From positions 1 through 13,678 of the forward strand of contig JBNKKR010000068.1 of the NCBI GenBank assembly GCA_050291935.1: a stretch of 13,678 bases of DNA, written 5' to 3'. Below the pieces are notes generated by a model. That model saw only the letters and a list, made by a program, of their open reading frames with translations, ran no database searches and was not told where the DNA came from. This stretch comes from Desulfocapsa sp050291935. Lineage in GTDB: Bacteria > Desulfobacterota > Desulfobulbia > Desulfobulbales > Desulfocapsaceae. Both the position numbers and the translations under genes were made by a program. Of this stretch, positions 1-5,957 are shown piece by piece (the stretch's first letter is position 1; every line of letters starts with the position of its first letter).

Positions 1-1
1 T

Positions 2-307
2 GGTTTTGCCGCAAAAGAAGTGATTATTTCCACCCTTGGAACAGTCTATTCCATGGGGGAAGTTGATGCAGAAGATCCTGGCACCCTTGGGACAAGGCTC
101 GTTAATGATCCTAACTGGAACCCGGTGGTTGCGGTCGCCGCCCTAATCTTTATTATGTTTTACGCCCCTTGTTTTGTCACATTGGTCTGTATCGCCAAAG
201 AATCTTCATGGAAATGGGCCCTTTTTTCTTTAACTTTTAATACTGTTTTTGCTTTTTTTGCTGCATCTTGTGTCTATCAAGTTGGCAATATATTCTTTCA
301 TTTTTAG
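2..307 (+). CDS. feoB: Ferrous iron transport protein B, C-terminal fragment
   Basis: FeoB is the inner-membrane GTPase-linked permease that takes up Fe2+. Only the last 101 codons are inside the window; the gene enters from the left edge in frame from base 2. The fragment begins GFAAKEVIISTLGTVYSMGE, the conserved segment of the C-terminal Gate/FeoB_C region, which also occurs in close form in other FeoB proteins. Two hydrophobic stretches follow (VVAVAALIFIMFYAPCFVTL and WALFSLTFNTVFAFFAASCV), fitting the last transmembrane helices, and the protein ends NIFFHF with a TAG stop. The GTG at base 20 is an internal Val codon, not a start. The gene is convergent with the cobalamin riboswitch transcript at 356-780. 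The family call is firm; the G domain and the feoA neighbourhood are not visible. Confidence 0.93.
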   Translation, partial: GFAAKEVIISTLGTVYSMGEVDAEDPGTLGTRLVNDPNWNPVVAVAALIFIMFYAPCFVTLVCIAKESSWKWALFSLTFNTVFAFFAASCVYQVGNIFFHF

Positions 308-313
308 TGGCAG

Positions 314-339
314 AGGTGGCAGCCAAAAGGCCACCACCT
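314..339. repeat. Inverted repeat (hairpin) just after feoB
   Basis: Arms AGGTGGCAGCC (314-324) and GGCCACCACCT (329-339) can form 6 + 3 base pairs around a 2-nt internal loop, with an AAAA tetraloop. It sits 6 nt after the feoB stop. Neither side has a U-tract, so it is not a textbook intrinsic terminator. It may protect the feoB mRNA 3' end or act as a weak terminator. Its weakness matters because nothing else would stop the opposing - strand transcript from running into feoB. Confidence 0.4.
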
Positions 340-355
340 GACAAGGTAGTAGCAC

Positions 356-448
356 CTACAAACATTCTCGCATTAAGAATTGGAAAGAATCCCAGTCTTT
401 GACAAGAAATAGCGTAATCTTAGTGGTACTTTTTTCGGAAATAACCAT
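356..448 (-). CDS. Candidate 30-aa small protein under cobalamin riboswitch control
   Basis: This is a 30-codon ORF (ATG at 448-446, TAG at 358-356). Its Shine-Dalgarno is near perfect: GGAGGTG at 458-452 lies 3 nt before the ATG (GGAGGTGAAAATG). It begins MVISEKSTTKITLFLVKD, ends FLMRECL, and contains one Cys. It has no signal peptide or membrane helix, and I do not recognise a family. It is the first and only ORF downstream of the riboswitch at 585-745, starting about 34 nt after the riboswitch's terminator, so it is placed as a regulated gene would be. The frame is open back to an ATG at 547-545 (63 codons), but that start lies before the terminator and has no SD. It could be a real B12-controlled small protein, the remnant of a lost B12-dependent gene, or chance. 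The SD and position are seen; function is unknown. Confidence 0.4.
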   Translation of the reverse strand: MVISEKSTTKITLFLVKDWDSFQFLMRECL

Positions 449-481
449 TTTCACCTCCATAGCAACCCTTGTAAATGGCCC

Positions 482-520
482 GAAATAAAAAATCCCAGGC
501 CGAAAATCAGACCTGGGATT
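482..520 (-). terminator. Intrinsic terminator (expression platform) of the cobalamin riboswitch
   Basis: Read on the - strand: arm AATCCCAGGTC (520-510), an 8-nt loop, arm GGCCTGGGATT (501-491), giving 11 pairs with one G-U, then a U-rich tail TTTTATTTC. It lies 65 nt after the riboswitch's last conserved box. The CAGGTC in the 5' arm (515-510) is the exact complement of GACCTG (594-589) in the riboswitch's 3' conserved box. That pairing would form an antiterminator competing with both P1 and this hairpin. The arrangement predicts ligand-bound = termination and ligand-free = read-through. The hairpin is seen in the sequence; the switching model is inferred. Confidence 0.85.
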
Positions 521-584
521 CCCCTTTGTATCCACAAGATCAGTCATATACCGCTATTCCACGACGATATACACCCAAATTCTC

Positions 585-745
585 CAGGCAGGTCTTCTGA
601 CTCTCGGCTTTGCTATTCGCTCCGCCTTCCCAATGGTTAGCATCCATCAGTGGCAGTTGGAGGAACATTCTCCGATTACAGCGGCGGGTCCGTCTTCGAT
701 TTTCACGAAGTTCCCTTTTCAGTCCTGTTACAGACACCTAAAGCA
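585..745 (-). promoter_or_regulatory. Cobalamin (adenosylcobalamin/B12) riboswitch aptamer
   Basis: On the - strand the consensus blocks of the cobalamin riboswitch appear in order: TTTAGGTGTC (P1 5' side), AAAAGGGAA, a P4-P5-like CGTGAAAATCGAAGACGG segment, the core CCCGCCGCTGTAA, GCCACTG followed by TTGGGAAGGCGGAG, and the 3' box AAGCCGAGAGTCAGAAGACC continuing TGCC. These match the known B12 box and core elements, so the aptamer looks complete rather than decayed. It has its own promoter at 751-780 and a terminator at 482-520. Such elements normally shut off B12 synthesis, B12 transport or B12-independent isozyme genes. Here no such gene lies downstream: the only reading frame is a 30-codon ORF (356-448), followed by the 3' end of feoB on the opposite strand. 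Confidence 0.95.
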
Positions 746-750
746 TGCAT

Positions 751-780
751 ACAGTACAACTTTTCAAAAAGGATTGTCAA
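751..780 (-). promoter_or_regulatory. Sigma70-type promoter for the riboswitch transcript
   Basis: On the - strand a perfect -35 box TTGACA (780-775) is followed after 18 nt by a -10 box TACTGT (756-751, 4 of 6 to TATAAT). Transcription would start near 743-745, directly at the first conserved bases of the riboswitch. The promoter sits between the bidirectional terminator at 845-884 and the aptamer, so the riboswitch transcript is independent of the argJ-to-DUF4177 run upstream. This is a sequence match only; the start site is not mapped. Confidence 0.7.
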
Positions 781-844
781 TAAAAAAGGGTTTGTTTCCA
801 CAACATCTAGTGGGAACGACATCTCACGACACTACAGGGAGCAT

Positions 845-884
845 AAAAAAAAGCCCCTCTGACGACACTCAGAGAGGCTTTTTT
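845..884. terminator. Bidirectional intrinsic terminator
   Basis: The stem is AAGCC-C-CTCTGA (851-862) and TCAGAG-A-GGCTT (869-880): 11 pairs interrupted by one C/A mismatch, with a 6-nt loop. It is flanked by a run of A before and T after, so both strands end in a U-tract. On the - strand it closes the transcription unit whose last clear gene is the DUF4177 protein (1104-1445). On the + strand no gene is found that it would serve. It insulates the riboswitch promoter from the upstream unit. Confidence 0.85.
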
Positions 885-998
885 AGAGGGAGGGGAAGAA
901 AAAATGAAGTTCATCGTCCATTTGCCTCTTTACAATACAACATACATGCCAATTTTAACTGAAAACCATATCAGACCGAAATAATAATGTTTTTCGTT

Positions 999-1103
999 TT
1001 ATACCTGCTCTACTGTTCCAGCAGCACCGTACTTCAGTGCATCATTTTTACCCACCCTGGCAGGATGCTGCGTACATTCTATACACATTTTACTCACTAA
1101 CAT
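999..1103 (-). CDS. Candidate 34-aa CxxC small protein directly after the DUF4177 gene
   Basis: Immediately after the TAA of the DUF4177 gene (1106-1104) an ATG follows with no gap (TAAATG) and opens a 34-codon frame ending at TAA 1001-999. The product starts MLVSKMCIECTQHPARVGKN and ends AAGTVEQV; Cys7 and Cys10 form a CxxC. A second in-frame ATG lies at codon 6, with a weak GTGAG upstream. There is no strong SD, so translation would depend on coupling to the gene before it. Composition is protein-like (varied, soluble, no low complexity), but 34 open codons can arise by chance. If not coding, this stretch is a roughly 220-nt 3' UTR running to the terminator at 845-884. I do not recognise a family. 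Confidence 0.33.
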   Translation of the reverse strand: MLVSKMCIECTQHPARVGKNDALKYGAAGTVEQV

Positions 1104-1445
1104 TTAAAAAATTTTGATGGCACCAATATCCTCTTCTCTGCTTTCTTGTTTTTGAGCAATTTGTTCCTTTTCAACTCTATTACTCTGCAATTCCAAACTA
1201 TTACTGCTTTGTTCATTTTCCACTGATCGTTTTATCTGTGGTGTAGGCTCAGCCATTCCCGCAGCAAACGGTTGCTTAAAGACTCCCATCAAACCATCAT
1301 TGACCTCCAGCAAAGAAACCAACTCCCAACCGGCCCTACCAAATTCATTTAAGGTAACTTCTATCTCAGCCTCATCTAAAAATGCTCCACCAAGCAATCC
1401 TTCTTTTTTTAAACCAAAGTGCTCAGTTTTATAGCTCCAGCGCAT
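1104..1445 (-). CDS. DUF4177 domain-containing protein
   Basis: A 113-residue protein whose first ~60 residues have the DUF4177 pattern: N-terminal MRWSYKTEHF strand, GLLGG, then LNEFGRAGWELVSLLEVNDG and VFKQPF. The family is small and of unknown function, with a conserved Gly-Trp-Glu-Leu-Val core. The remaining ~50 residues are a Gln/Ser/Glu-rich, probably disordered tail ending in a hydrophobic DIGAIKIF. I chose the ATG at 1445-1443 because it gives the family's usual MxWxYK start and has GGCGGAG close upstream. A GTG at 1457-1455 would add four residues and overlap the MORN gene's stop as GTGA. Either way it is tightly coupled to the MORN gene. It is the last clear gene before the 845-884 terminator. 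Confidence 0.82.
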   Translation of the reverse strand: MRWSYKTEHFGLKKEGLLGGAFLDEAEIEVTLNEFGRAGWELVSLLEVNDGLMGVFKQPFAAGMAEPTPQIKRSVENEQSSNSLELQSNRVEKEQIAQKQESREEDIGAIKIF

Positions 1446-1453
1446 ACTCCGCC

Positions 1454-3163
1454 TCACTGTATAAATTCATCATTTTTAAATTGTCCCTCAAACTTCACTC
1501 CTTTTGAGGTGATTAACTTGCCGAAACCGTTTCTACGCCCCATTTGGAACTCTCCTTCATAGGTACTGCCATCTGCAGCCCGTAAGAATCCTTCTCCGTT
1601 GGGCATATCATCTTTAAAGTTTCCTGTATAGACACTGCCATCGGCATACGTAAGCTTCCCCTTACCGTCAAAACGGCCGAGGTGAAATGATCCCTGATAC
1701 TGACTTCCATCACTGAAAAAATAGCTGCCTTCCCCTGAAAAATGGTCGGCCTGAAGTGCGCCGGCATATCTCGACCCATCGGGATAACTAAATATTCCAG
1801 TACCTTCTTTTATTCCATGGACAAAGTCTCCTTCATACCGTCTTCCATTTGCGTAGTTATAAATACCACTTCCATGGAGTTTACCATTACGGATCTCACC
1901 CTCATAACTATCGCCATTGGCATACTCAATAAGGCCGGTTCCCGTCATCACGCCCTTTTCAACACTTCCCATATAAAACATACCATTGGGGAAGAGATAT
2001 TCTATTTCTCCGGTAACCGGTGTTCTATCGTTGTTAAGACATACTTTTCCGTGTAATAGAATATATTTTTTATTGGGTTCCTTCGGCAAATGAGCCGTTT
2101 TCACAACACTTGCCTCAGTCTTGCTTGCTATGACCGGTTGTTGCGCCTTTTGCCCTTCCCCTTCTTGCTCACCCACTGGTTTACCGTCAACAAACTCACC
2201 ACTATAGCTGCGGCCATCGCTCCACTGTAACTCCCCCTGACCGTCGGGTTTTCCATCTATAAAAGCACCTTTATACACAGATCCATCGGCATAGTAATAT
2301 TCCCCATACCCTTCTCGTTTTCCATCCAGGAAATCACCTTCATAGCGACTGGTATCGGTATAGTAGCGTATACCTTTTCCTTCTTTTTTCCCTTTTACAA
2401 ATTCACCGACATACCGGCTTCCATCGCCATAGACCAACTCTCCTTTTCCGTGCCGGTAATTCTTAAGGAATGCGCCGCTGTATGTGCGGCCATCGGCATA
2501 TTGTAACTCCCCTTCTCCTGTGTAAGTATCAGCGACAAAACCGCCTGTATACCTGTTCCCATCAGCTCCTTCCCAAACCCCTTGTCCATGACGATCAGAG
2601 CCGAAATAGTCACCACTGTATTTTGAACCGTCCAGGTAGGTTCTTATGCCGTTTCCAGCAGGTTTTCCATTATGAAATTCGCCTTCAAACCATGTACCGT
2701 CGGTATAGACCAGTTTTCCATGCCCTTCGGCCATATTACTCCTAAAATCACCCTCGTACACCCTGCCGTCTAAATAAACTATTTTTCCTTTCCCTTGATA
2801 TTTCCCCAAAAGAAAATCACCTTCATAGACGCTTCCATCCGATGAACGAAGCACTCCTTTCCCATTAATAACATTCTGAGAAAACTCACCGGTATACTTT
2901 CTTCCGTCCGGGGAAGTTAATACCCCCTGTCCGTGAAAAACACCCTTGTCAAAGGTACCAATATAGATAGTACCATCGGGATATTTTAAAACACCTTGTC
3001 CGTGTATGGTCCCATCTTTAAACTCACCCGAGTAATGCCTTCCATCGTCATTTATAAGAATACCATTTCCATTCCTGCAATCACCTTTCACGCATTTTGC
3101 CAGGACCGGAAAACTATAGAAGAAGACTACCCAAAATAGCAGGGCAAAACCTATTTTTTTCAC
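1454..3163 (-). CDS. Exported MORN-repeat protein (about 21 repeats in two arrays)
   Basis: From the ATG at 3181 the frame is 575 codons; I prefer the GTG at 3163-3161 (569 aa). That GTG has GGGAG 7 nt upstream and gives a classic signal peptide MKKIGFALLFWVVFFYSFPV followed by LA|K; the ATG has no SD but overlaps the previous stop as ATGA. Numbered from the ATG, repeats of exactly 23 residues (pattern YxGxFxxGxxxGxGxxxYxDG) run from 49 to 339 (13 units). They resume from 402 to the C-terminus (7 full units plus a partial one). Between them lies a 62-residue linker (340-401), mostly polar and ending in a Cys-containing half repeat. MORN repeats fold into elongated beta-hairpin arrays that bind proteins or lipids. 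Here the protein should be periplasmic or outside the cell, since no anchor or lipobox is seen. Its partner is unknown. It is coupled to the aminotransferase and DUF4177 genes. Confidence 0.9.
   Translation of the reverse strand: MKKIGFALLFWVVFFYSFPVLAKCVKGDCRNGNGILINDDGRHYSGEFKDGTIHGQGVLKYPDGTIYIGTFDKGVFHGQGVLTSPDGRKYTGEFSQNVINGKGVLRSSDGSVYEGDFLLGKYQGKGKIVYLDGRVYEGDFRSNMAEGHGKLVYTDGTWFEGEFHNGKPAGNGIRTYLDGSKYSGDYFGSDRHGQGVWEGADGNRYTGGFVADTYTGEGELQYADGRTYSGAFLKNYRHGKGELVYGDGSRYVGEFVKGKKEGKGIRYYTDTSRYEGDFLDGKREGYGEYYYADGSVYKGAFIDGKPDGQGELQWSDGRSYSGEFVDGKPVGEQEGEGQKAQQPVIASKTEASVVKTAHLPKEPNKKYILLHGKVCLNNDRTPVTGEIEYLFPNGMFYMGSVEKGVMTGTGLIEYANGDSYEGEIRNGKLHGSGIYNYANGRRYEGDFVHGIKEGTGIFSYPDGSRYAGALQADHFSGEGSYFFSDGSQYQGSFHLGRFDGKGKLTYADGSVYTGNFKDDMPNGEGFLRAADGSTYEGEFQMGRRNGFGKLITSKGVKFEGQFKNDEFIQ
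1457..1978 (-). repeat. 69-bp coding repeat array 2 (MORN)
   Basis: Seven full 69-bp units plus a 39-bp terminal partial unit encode the C-terminal MORN array (residues 402-575 from the upstream ATG). Units are in strict 23-codon register, but their DNA has diverged well beyond the coded Tyr, Gly, Phe and Asp-Gly positions. Confidence 0.85.
2165..3037 (-). repeat. 69-bp coding repeat array 1 (MORN)
   Basis: Twelve full 69-bp units plus a shortened thirteenth encode residues 49-339 of the MORN protein, with no insertion or deletion of a codon between units. The Tyr-x-Gly and Gly-x-Gly codons are the most constant. The repeats are spread at the DNA level and are not recent copies of each other. 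Confidence 0.85.
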
Positions 3164-3177
3164 TATGTTACTCCCTT

Positions 3178-4434
3178 TCATAAACGATATGCCTTTTTTA
3201 CTTCTTCTGCGATAATCTCTATACCTTTTGCAACCTTATCCTCATCCTGGGAGTAGGTAACTCGAATACACTCTCTTTCATGCTGCCAGGGTTTCCCAAG
3301 ACCTGGAAAAAAATAATGCCCCGAAACAACCAGCACATTTCTTTTCTTTAATCGTTCATACAATTCTTCACTGCTAATGGGCATATTTTCAAACCAAAGC
3401 CAGAGAAACATTGCACCTTCCGGATTATGAATCTTATATGGAGTCCCAGCAAGTTTTTCATGGAACAGTGCCAAAGCGCTTTCCATCTTTTTTTGATAAA
3501 AGGGTCGTATTATATCGCTACTCACCGTTAACACCTCACCCGTCTCGACCAAATCTTGCGCAAGGGTTGCTCCAAAACTTCCGGTTGCTAAATTCATTAT
3601 GGCGTTCATTCCGGAAACAGCCGTAATTATTTCAGGTTTGGCAACAATTATACCCGTTCTAGCAGCAGGTAATCCAAGCTTTGATAAAGAAAGACAAACC
3701 ACAATATTTTCATTCCATATGGGTTTTGCTTTTGTAAAAATAATTCCAGGGAAAGGTACACCGTAGGCGTTATCAAGAATAAGAGGGATATTATGCTGTT
3801 GTGCTAACTGATCAAGCTTAGTAATCTCCTGATCGGTAAGCACGTTTCCAGTGGGATTTGTAGGCCTTGAGACACAAATGGCACCTGTCTCCGGCCCAAT
3901 ATGCAAGTTAGCAAAATCCACATGATACTTAAACAAATGAGTATCAAGAAGTTGAATCTGAGGTTTGTTGGCCACAAAGAAATCATCCTTGACTCCTAAA
4001 TCCGCATATCCGATATATTCAGGCGCCAGCGGTAAACGGATCTTTTTATGACTTCCATCCTCATATTCACCGGCAAAAAGATTAAACAAAAGAAAAAATC
4101 CGGCCTGGCTCCCATTGGTAAGAGCAATGTTCTCTCTTCCAACATTCCAGCCGTACTCCTTCGTTAACAGATTAGCAAGAGCATCAATAAAACCTAAATC
4201 ACCTTGGGGTGGATCATAAATCCCAATCAACTTTTTAAAAGATTGCGAATCAGCGGCGAGAAACTGGAGTCGTTTCTTTATGATCTCCTGAAAGCCAGGG
4301 ACATGGCCGGGATTCCCACCACCCATCATCACCGTTTCTTCATCACTTGTGGCAAGGGCTTTACCAAGATCATCCATCAGGCTGAGTATTCCGGCATCAC
4401 CGGTAAACCTCTTGCCAAAAGTTGACATTTCCAT
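3178..4434 (-). CDS. avtA: Valine-pyruvate-type aminotransferase (AvtA family)
   Basis: A 418-residue fold-type I PLP aminotransferase, cytosolic. It resembles E. coli AvtA along its whole length: MMGGGNPGHVPGFQ near the start, IALTNGSQAGFFLLFNLFAG (103-122), LPLAPEYIGYADLG, ICVSRPTNPTGNVLTDQEI around N193, LDNAYGVPFPGIIF with D221 and Y224, SLSKLGLPAART with the Schiff-base Lys K252 and R259, GAMFLWLW, and a C-terminal CIRVTYS with the carboxylate-binding R391. AvtA swaps amino groups between valine or alanine and their keto acids. Here substrate is inferred from similarity. Start: ATG 4434, with AAGGG about 10 nt upstream; a second ATG lies two codons in. It follows the four-Cys gene by 21 nt and overlaps the ATG of the MORN frame (ATGA). 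Its site downstream of argJ fits amino-acid metabolism. Confidence 0.92.
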   Translation of the reverse strand: MEMSTFGKRFTGDAGILSLMDDLGKALATSDEETVMMGGGNPGHVPGFQEIIKKRLQFLAADSQSFKKLIGIYDPPQGDLGFIDALANLLTKEYGWNVGRENIALTNGSQAGFFLLFNLFAGEYEDGSHKKIRLPLAPEYIGYADLGVKDDFFVANKPQIQLLDTHLFKYHVDFANLHIGPETGAICVSRPTNPTGNVLTDQEITKLDQLAQQHNIPLILDNAYGVPFPGIIFTKAKPIWNENIVVCLSLSKLGLPAARTGIIVAKPEIITAVSGMNAIMNLATGSFGATLAQDLVETGEVLTVSSDIIRPFYQKKMESALALFHEKLAGTPYKIHNPEGAMFLWLWFENMPISSEELYERLKKRNVLVVSGHYFFPGLGKPWQHERECIRVTYSQDEDKVAKGIEIIAEEVKKAYRL

Positions 4435-4455
4435 AACTACTTTTCCCTTCTCTTT

Positions 4456-4689
4456 TCAGGCTACCAGTCCGCCCCTGGAGCTTCCACCATTATGTTTTTG
4501 GCTTTTATCAGACGATTTCTCACGAAAAAGTGTGCATTCCATCCCCGAAGATGCATAGACAACCAGCGCCGGATTTTGCTTGGACTTAAACCCCATCGCT
4601 TGGCAACCATTGGGTTGCTCAGGATTATAGGTGATATAGTAGAAAACACACCTTCTACAGTTGGGACGTTCTTCTTTTTTTTGCATCAT
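4456..4689 (-). CDS. Small four-cysteine (probable zinc- or metal-binding) conserved protein
   Basis: A 77-residue soluble protein with Cys at 11, 14, 29 and 52 (CRRC, NGCQAMGFKSKQNP, GMECTLF). The spacing C-x2-C-x14-C-x22-C suggests a structural metal site. The core (YYITYNPEQPNGCQAMGFKS and ALVVYASSGMEC) looks like a short conserved protein of delta-proteobacteria and related anaerobes, which I recall being labelled uracil-DNA glycosylase in some genomes. Nothing in it resembles a glycosylase active site, so I do not adopt that name. The C-terminal ~20 residues (SSDKSQKHNGGSSRGGLVA) are polar and likely disordered. The start is uncertain (ATG 4689 or the next codon), with no clear SD. It lies 56 nt after argJ and 21 nt before avtA. 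Confidence 0.8.
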   Translation of the reverse strand: MMQKKEERPNCRRCVFYYITYNPEQPNGCQAMGFKSKQNPALVVYASSGMECTLFREKSSDKSQKHNGGSSRGGLVA

Positions 4690-4745
4690 AGTAATAATTG
4701 AAGAGCATTTATCACCTGACGTCCATCATTTGTTAAGCAAAATTT

Positions 4746-5930
4746 CTATGAACGATAATCGGCATTTATCTTTACATAATCCAATGAGAAGTCACACGTA
4801 TATACCTCTTCGCACCCCACTCCGTCTTTTAGATCAATACACACGGTAATATTTTTTTCTTTAAGTAGAAGTGTTGCATCTTCTTCAGCCTTCTTTCCCA
4901 CTGCAAGCCCGTCACGAACAATAACAGTATCACCAAAGGCCACGTCCACCGTCTCCGGGTTAAAACGCACCCCAGATCTGCCCATGGCCATTAAAATTCT
5001 TCCCCAGTTGGCATCCTCACCAAAAAAAGCTGTTTTCACAAGGGGGGAATTGGCCACTGTCCTTGCCATTTTTTCTGCGTCCTCTTCACTTCTGGCACCG
5101 CATACTCGAATGGTAATACATTTACTGGCCCCCTCTCCATCATTTACAATCTGGAGGGCAAGGTCTTTGAGTACTGATTCCAGTGTATCCTGGAACACCT
5201 GTTTATCAATTGGGTTTTCTTCATCTATCCAAGCATTGGTGGCGGTACCGTTTGCCATCACCAATACCATATCATTGGTACTGGTATCGCCATCAATTGT
5301 GATGCGGTTAAAAGTCCTATCGGTGGCTTTTTGCAAACTATCATGTAGTTCCGGAAAACTAATTTGGGCATCGGTAAGGACAAAGGAGAGCATGGTAGCC
5401 ATATTAGGCATTATCATGCCTGCCCCCTTAGCCATCCCTATAAATTTCACTTCATGATCGCCAAGCATTGCCGTGGTACGAACAAGTTTGGGAACCGTAT
5501 CAGTGGTCATGATAGCCTTAGCGACTTCCTCAAAATTATCTTCAGAAAGGCCCTTTACAAGATTGTCCATGGAGGCACGGATAGCAGCAAGATTTAACTG
5601 CTCACCTATCACCCCGGTGGAAGAAAGCAGAATCATCTCATCGTCAATTTTTAAACGGGTGGAAAGCATTGAACTGGTGGCAAGAGCTGCATCCATCCCC
5701 TGTTTCCCTGTGCAGGCGTTGGCATTGCCGGAATTGACAAGAATTGCCTGGGCACGTCCCTGTTTAAGGCGATCCTGATCAATCACAACAGGAGCTGCTT
5801 TCACCTGGTTGTTGGTAAAGACACCTGCAGTCACAGCGGGCGTATCGCTATAGATCAAGCCAAGATCCAATCGATCCTTGTATCGCACCCCAGCGGCGAC
5901 GGCCGAAGTAAAAAAACCTTTAATTTTCAT
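4746..5930 (-). CDS. argJ: Arginine biosynthesis protein ArgJ (ornithine acetyltransferase / N-acetylglutamate synthase)
   Basis: ArgJ transfers the acetyl group from N-acetylornithine to glutamate, recycling acetyl in arginine synthesis; bifunctional forms also use acetyl-CoA. The 394-residue length is normal. It is made as one chain and cleaves itself before the Thr nucleophile in the ATML motif, here KGAGMIMPNMATMLSF with T179. This should give an alpha chain of ~178 and a beta chain of ~216 residues. Other family marks are the oxyanion pair T105-G106 in LLSSTGVIG, LVNSGNANACTG, TIDGDTSTND, AFFGEDANWGRI and the C-terminus NADYRS. The start ATG has GAGGGAAGTGG just upstream. It is the first gene of the - strand run. 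Whether it is mono- or bifunctional cannot be read from motifs alone. Confidence 0.97.
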   Translation of the reverse strand: MKIKGFFTSAVAAGVRYKDRLDLGLIYSDTPAVTAGVFTNNQVKAAPVVIDQDRLKQGRAQAILVNSGNANACTGKQGMDAALATSSMLSTRLKIDDEMILLSSTGVIGEQLNLAAIRASMDNLVKGLSEDNFEEVAKAIMTTDTVPKLVRTTAMLGDHEVKFIGMAKGAGMIMPNMATMLSFVLTDAQISFPELHDSLQKATDRTFNRITIDGDTSTNDMVLVMANGTATNAWIDEENPIDKQVFQDTLESVLKDLALQIVNDGEGASKCITIRVCGARSEEDAEKMARTVANSPLVKTAFFGEDANWGRILMAMGRSGVRFNPETVDVAFGDTVIVRDGLAVGKKAEEDATLLLKEKNITVCIDLKDGVGCEEVYTCDFSLDYVKINADYRS

Positions 5931-5957
5931 TTTCCACTTCCCTCAAAGTATATAAAA

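Noticed and set aside
540..737. 65-codon - strand frame starting inside the riboswitch.
   Set aside because: It reads through conserved aptamer segments; its content is dictated by RNA structure and it has no SD.
633..962. 109-codon and 70-codon + strand frames across the riboswitch.
   Set aside because: They are the reverse complement of the cobalamin aptamer, the promoter and the terminator. The structured RNA explains the sequence and the peptides resemble no protein.
904..984. 26-codon + strand frame preceded by GGAGGGG about 8 nt from its ATG.
   Set aside because: It follows immediately after a terminator active on the + strand, no + strand promoter is visible, and the purine run is explained by chance next to the terminator. 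It is also antisense to the - strand unit's 3' UTR.
1457..3037. Regular 69-bp periodicity that could suggest a CRISPR-like or satellite array.
   Set aside because: The period is the 23-codon MORN repeat; units are diverged at the DNA level and lie wholly inside one reading frame.
4984..5457. 157-codon + strand frame opposite argJ.
   Set aside because: It is a shadow of a strongly conserved gene; the Ser-rich, Ala-rich composition is typical of antisense frames.
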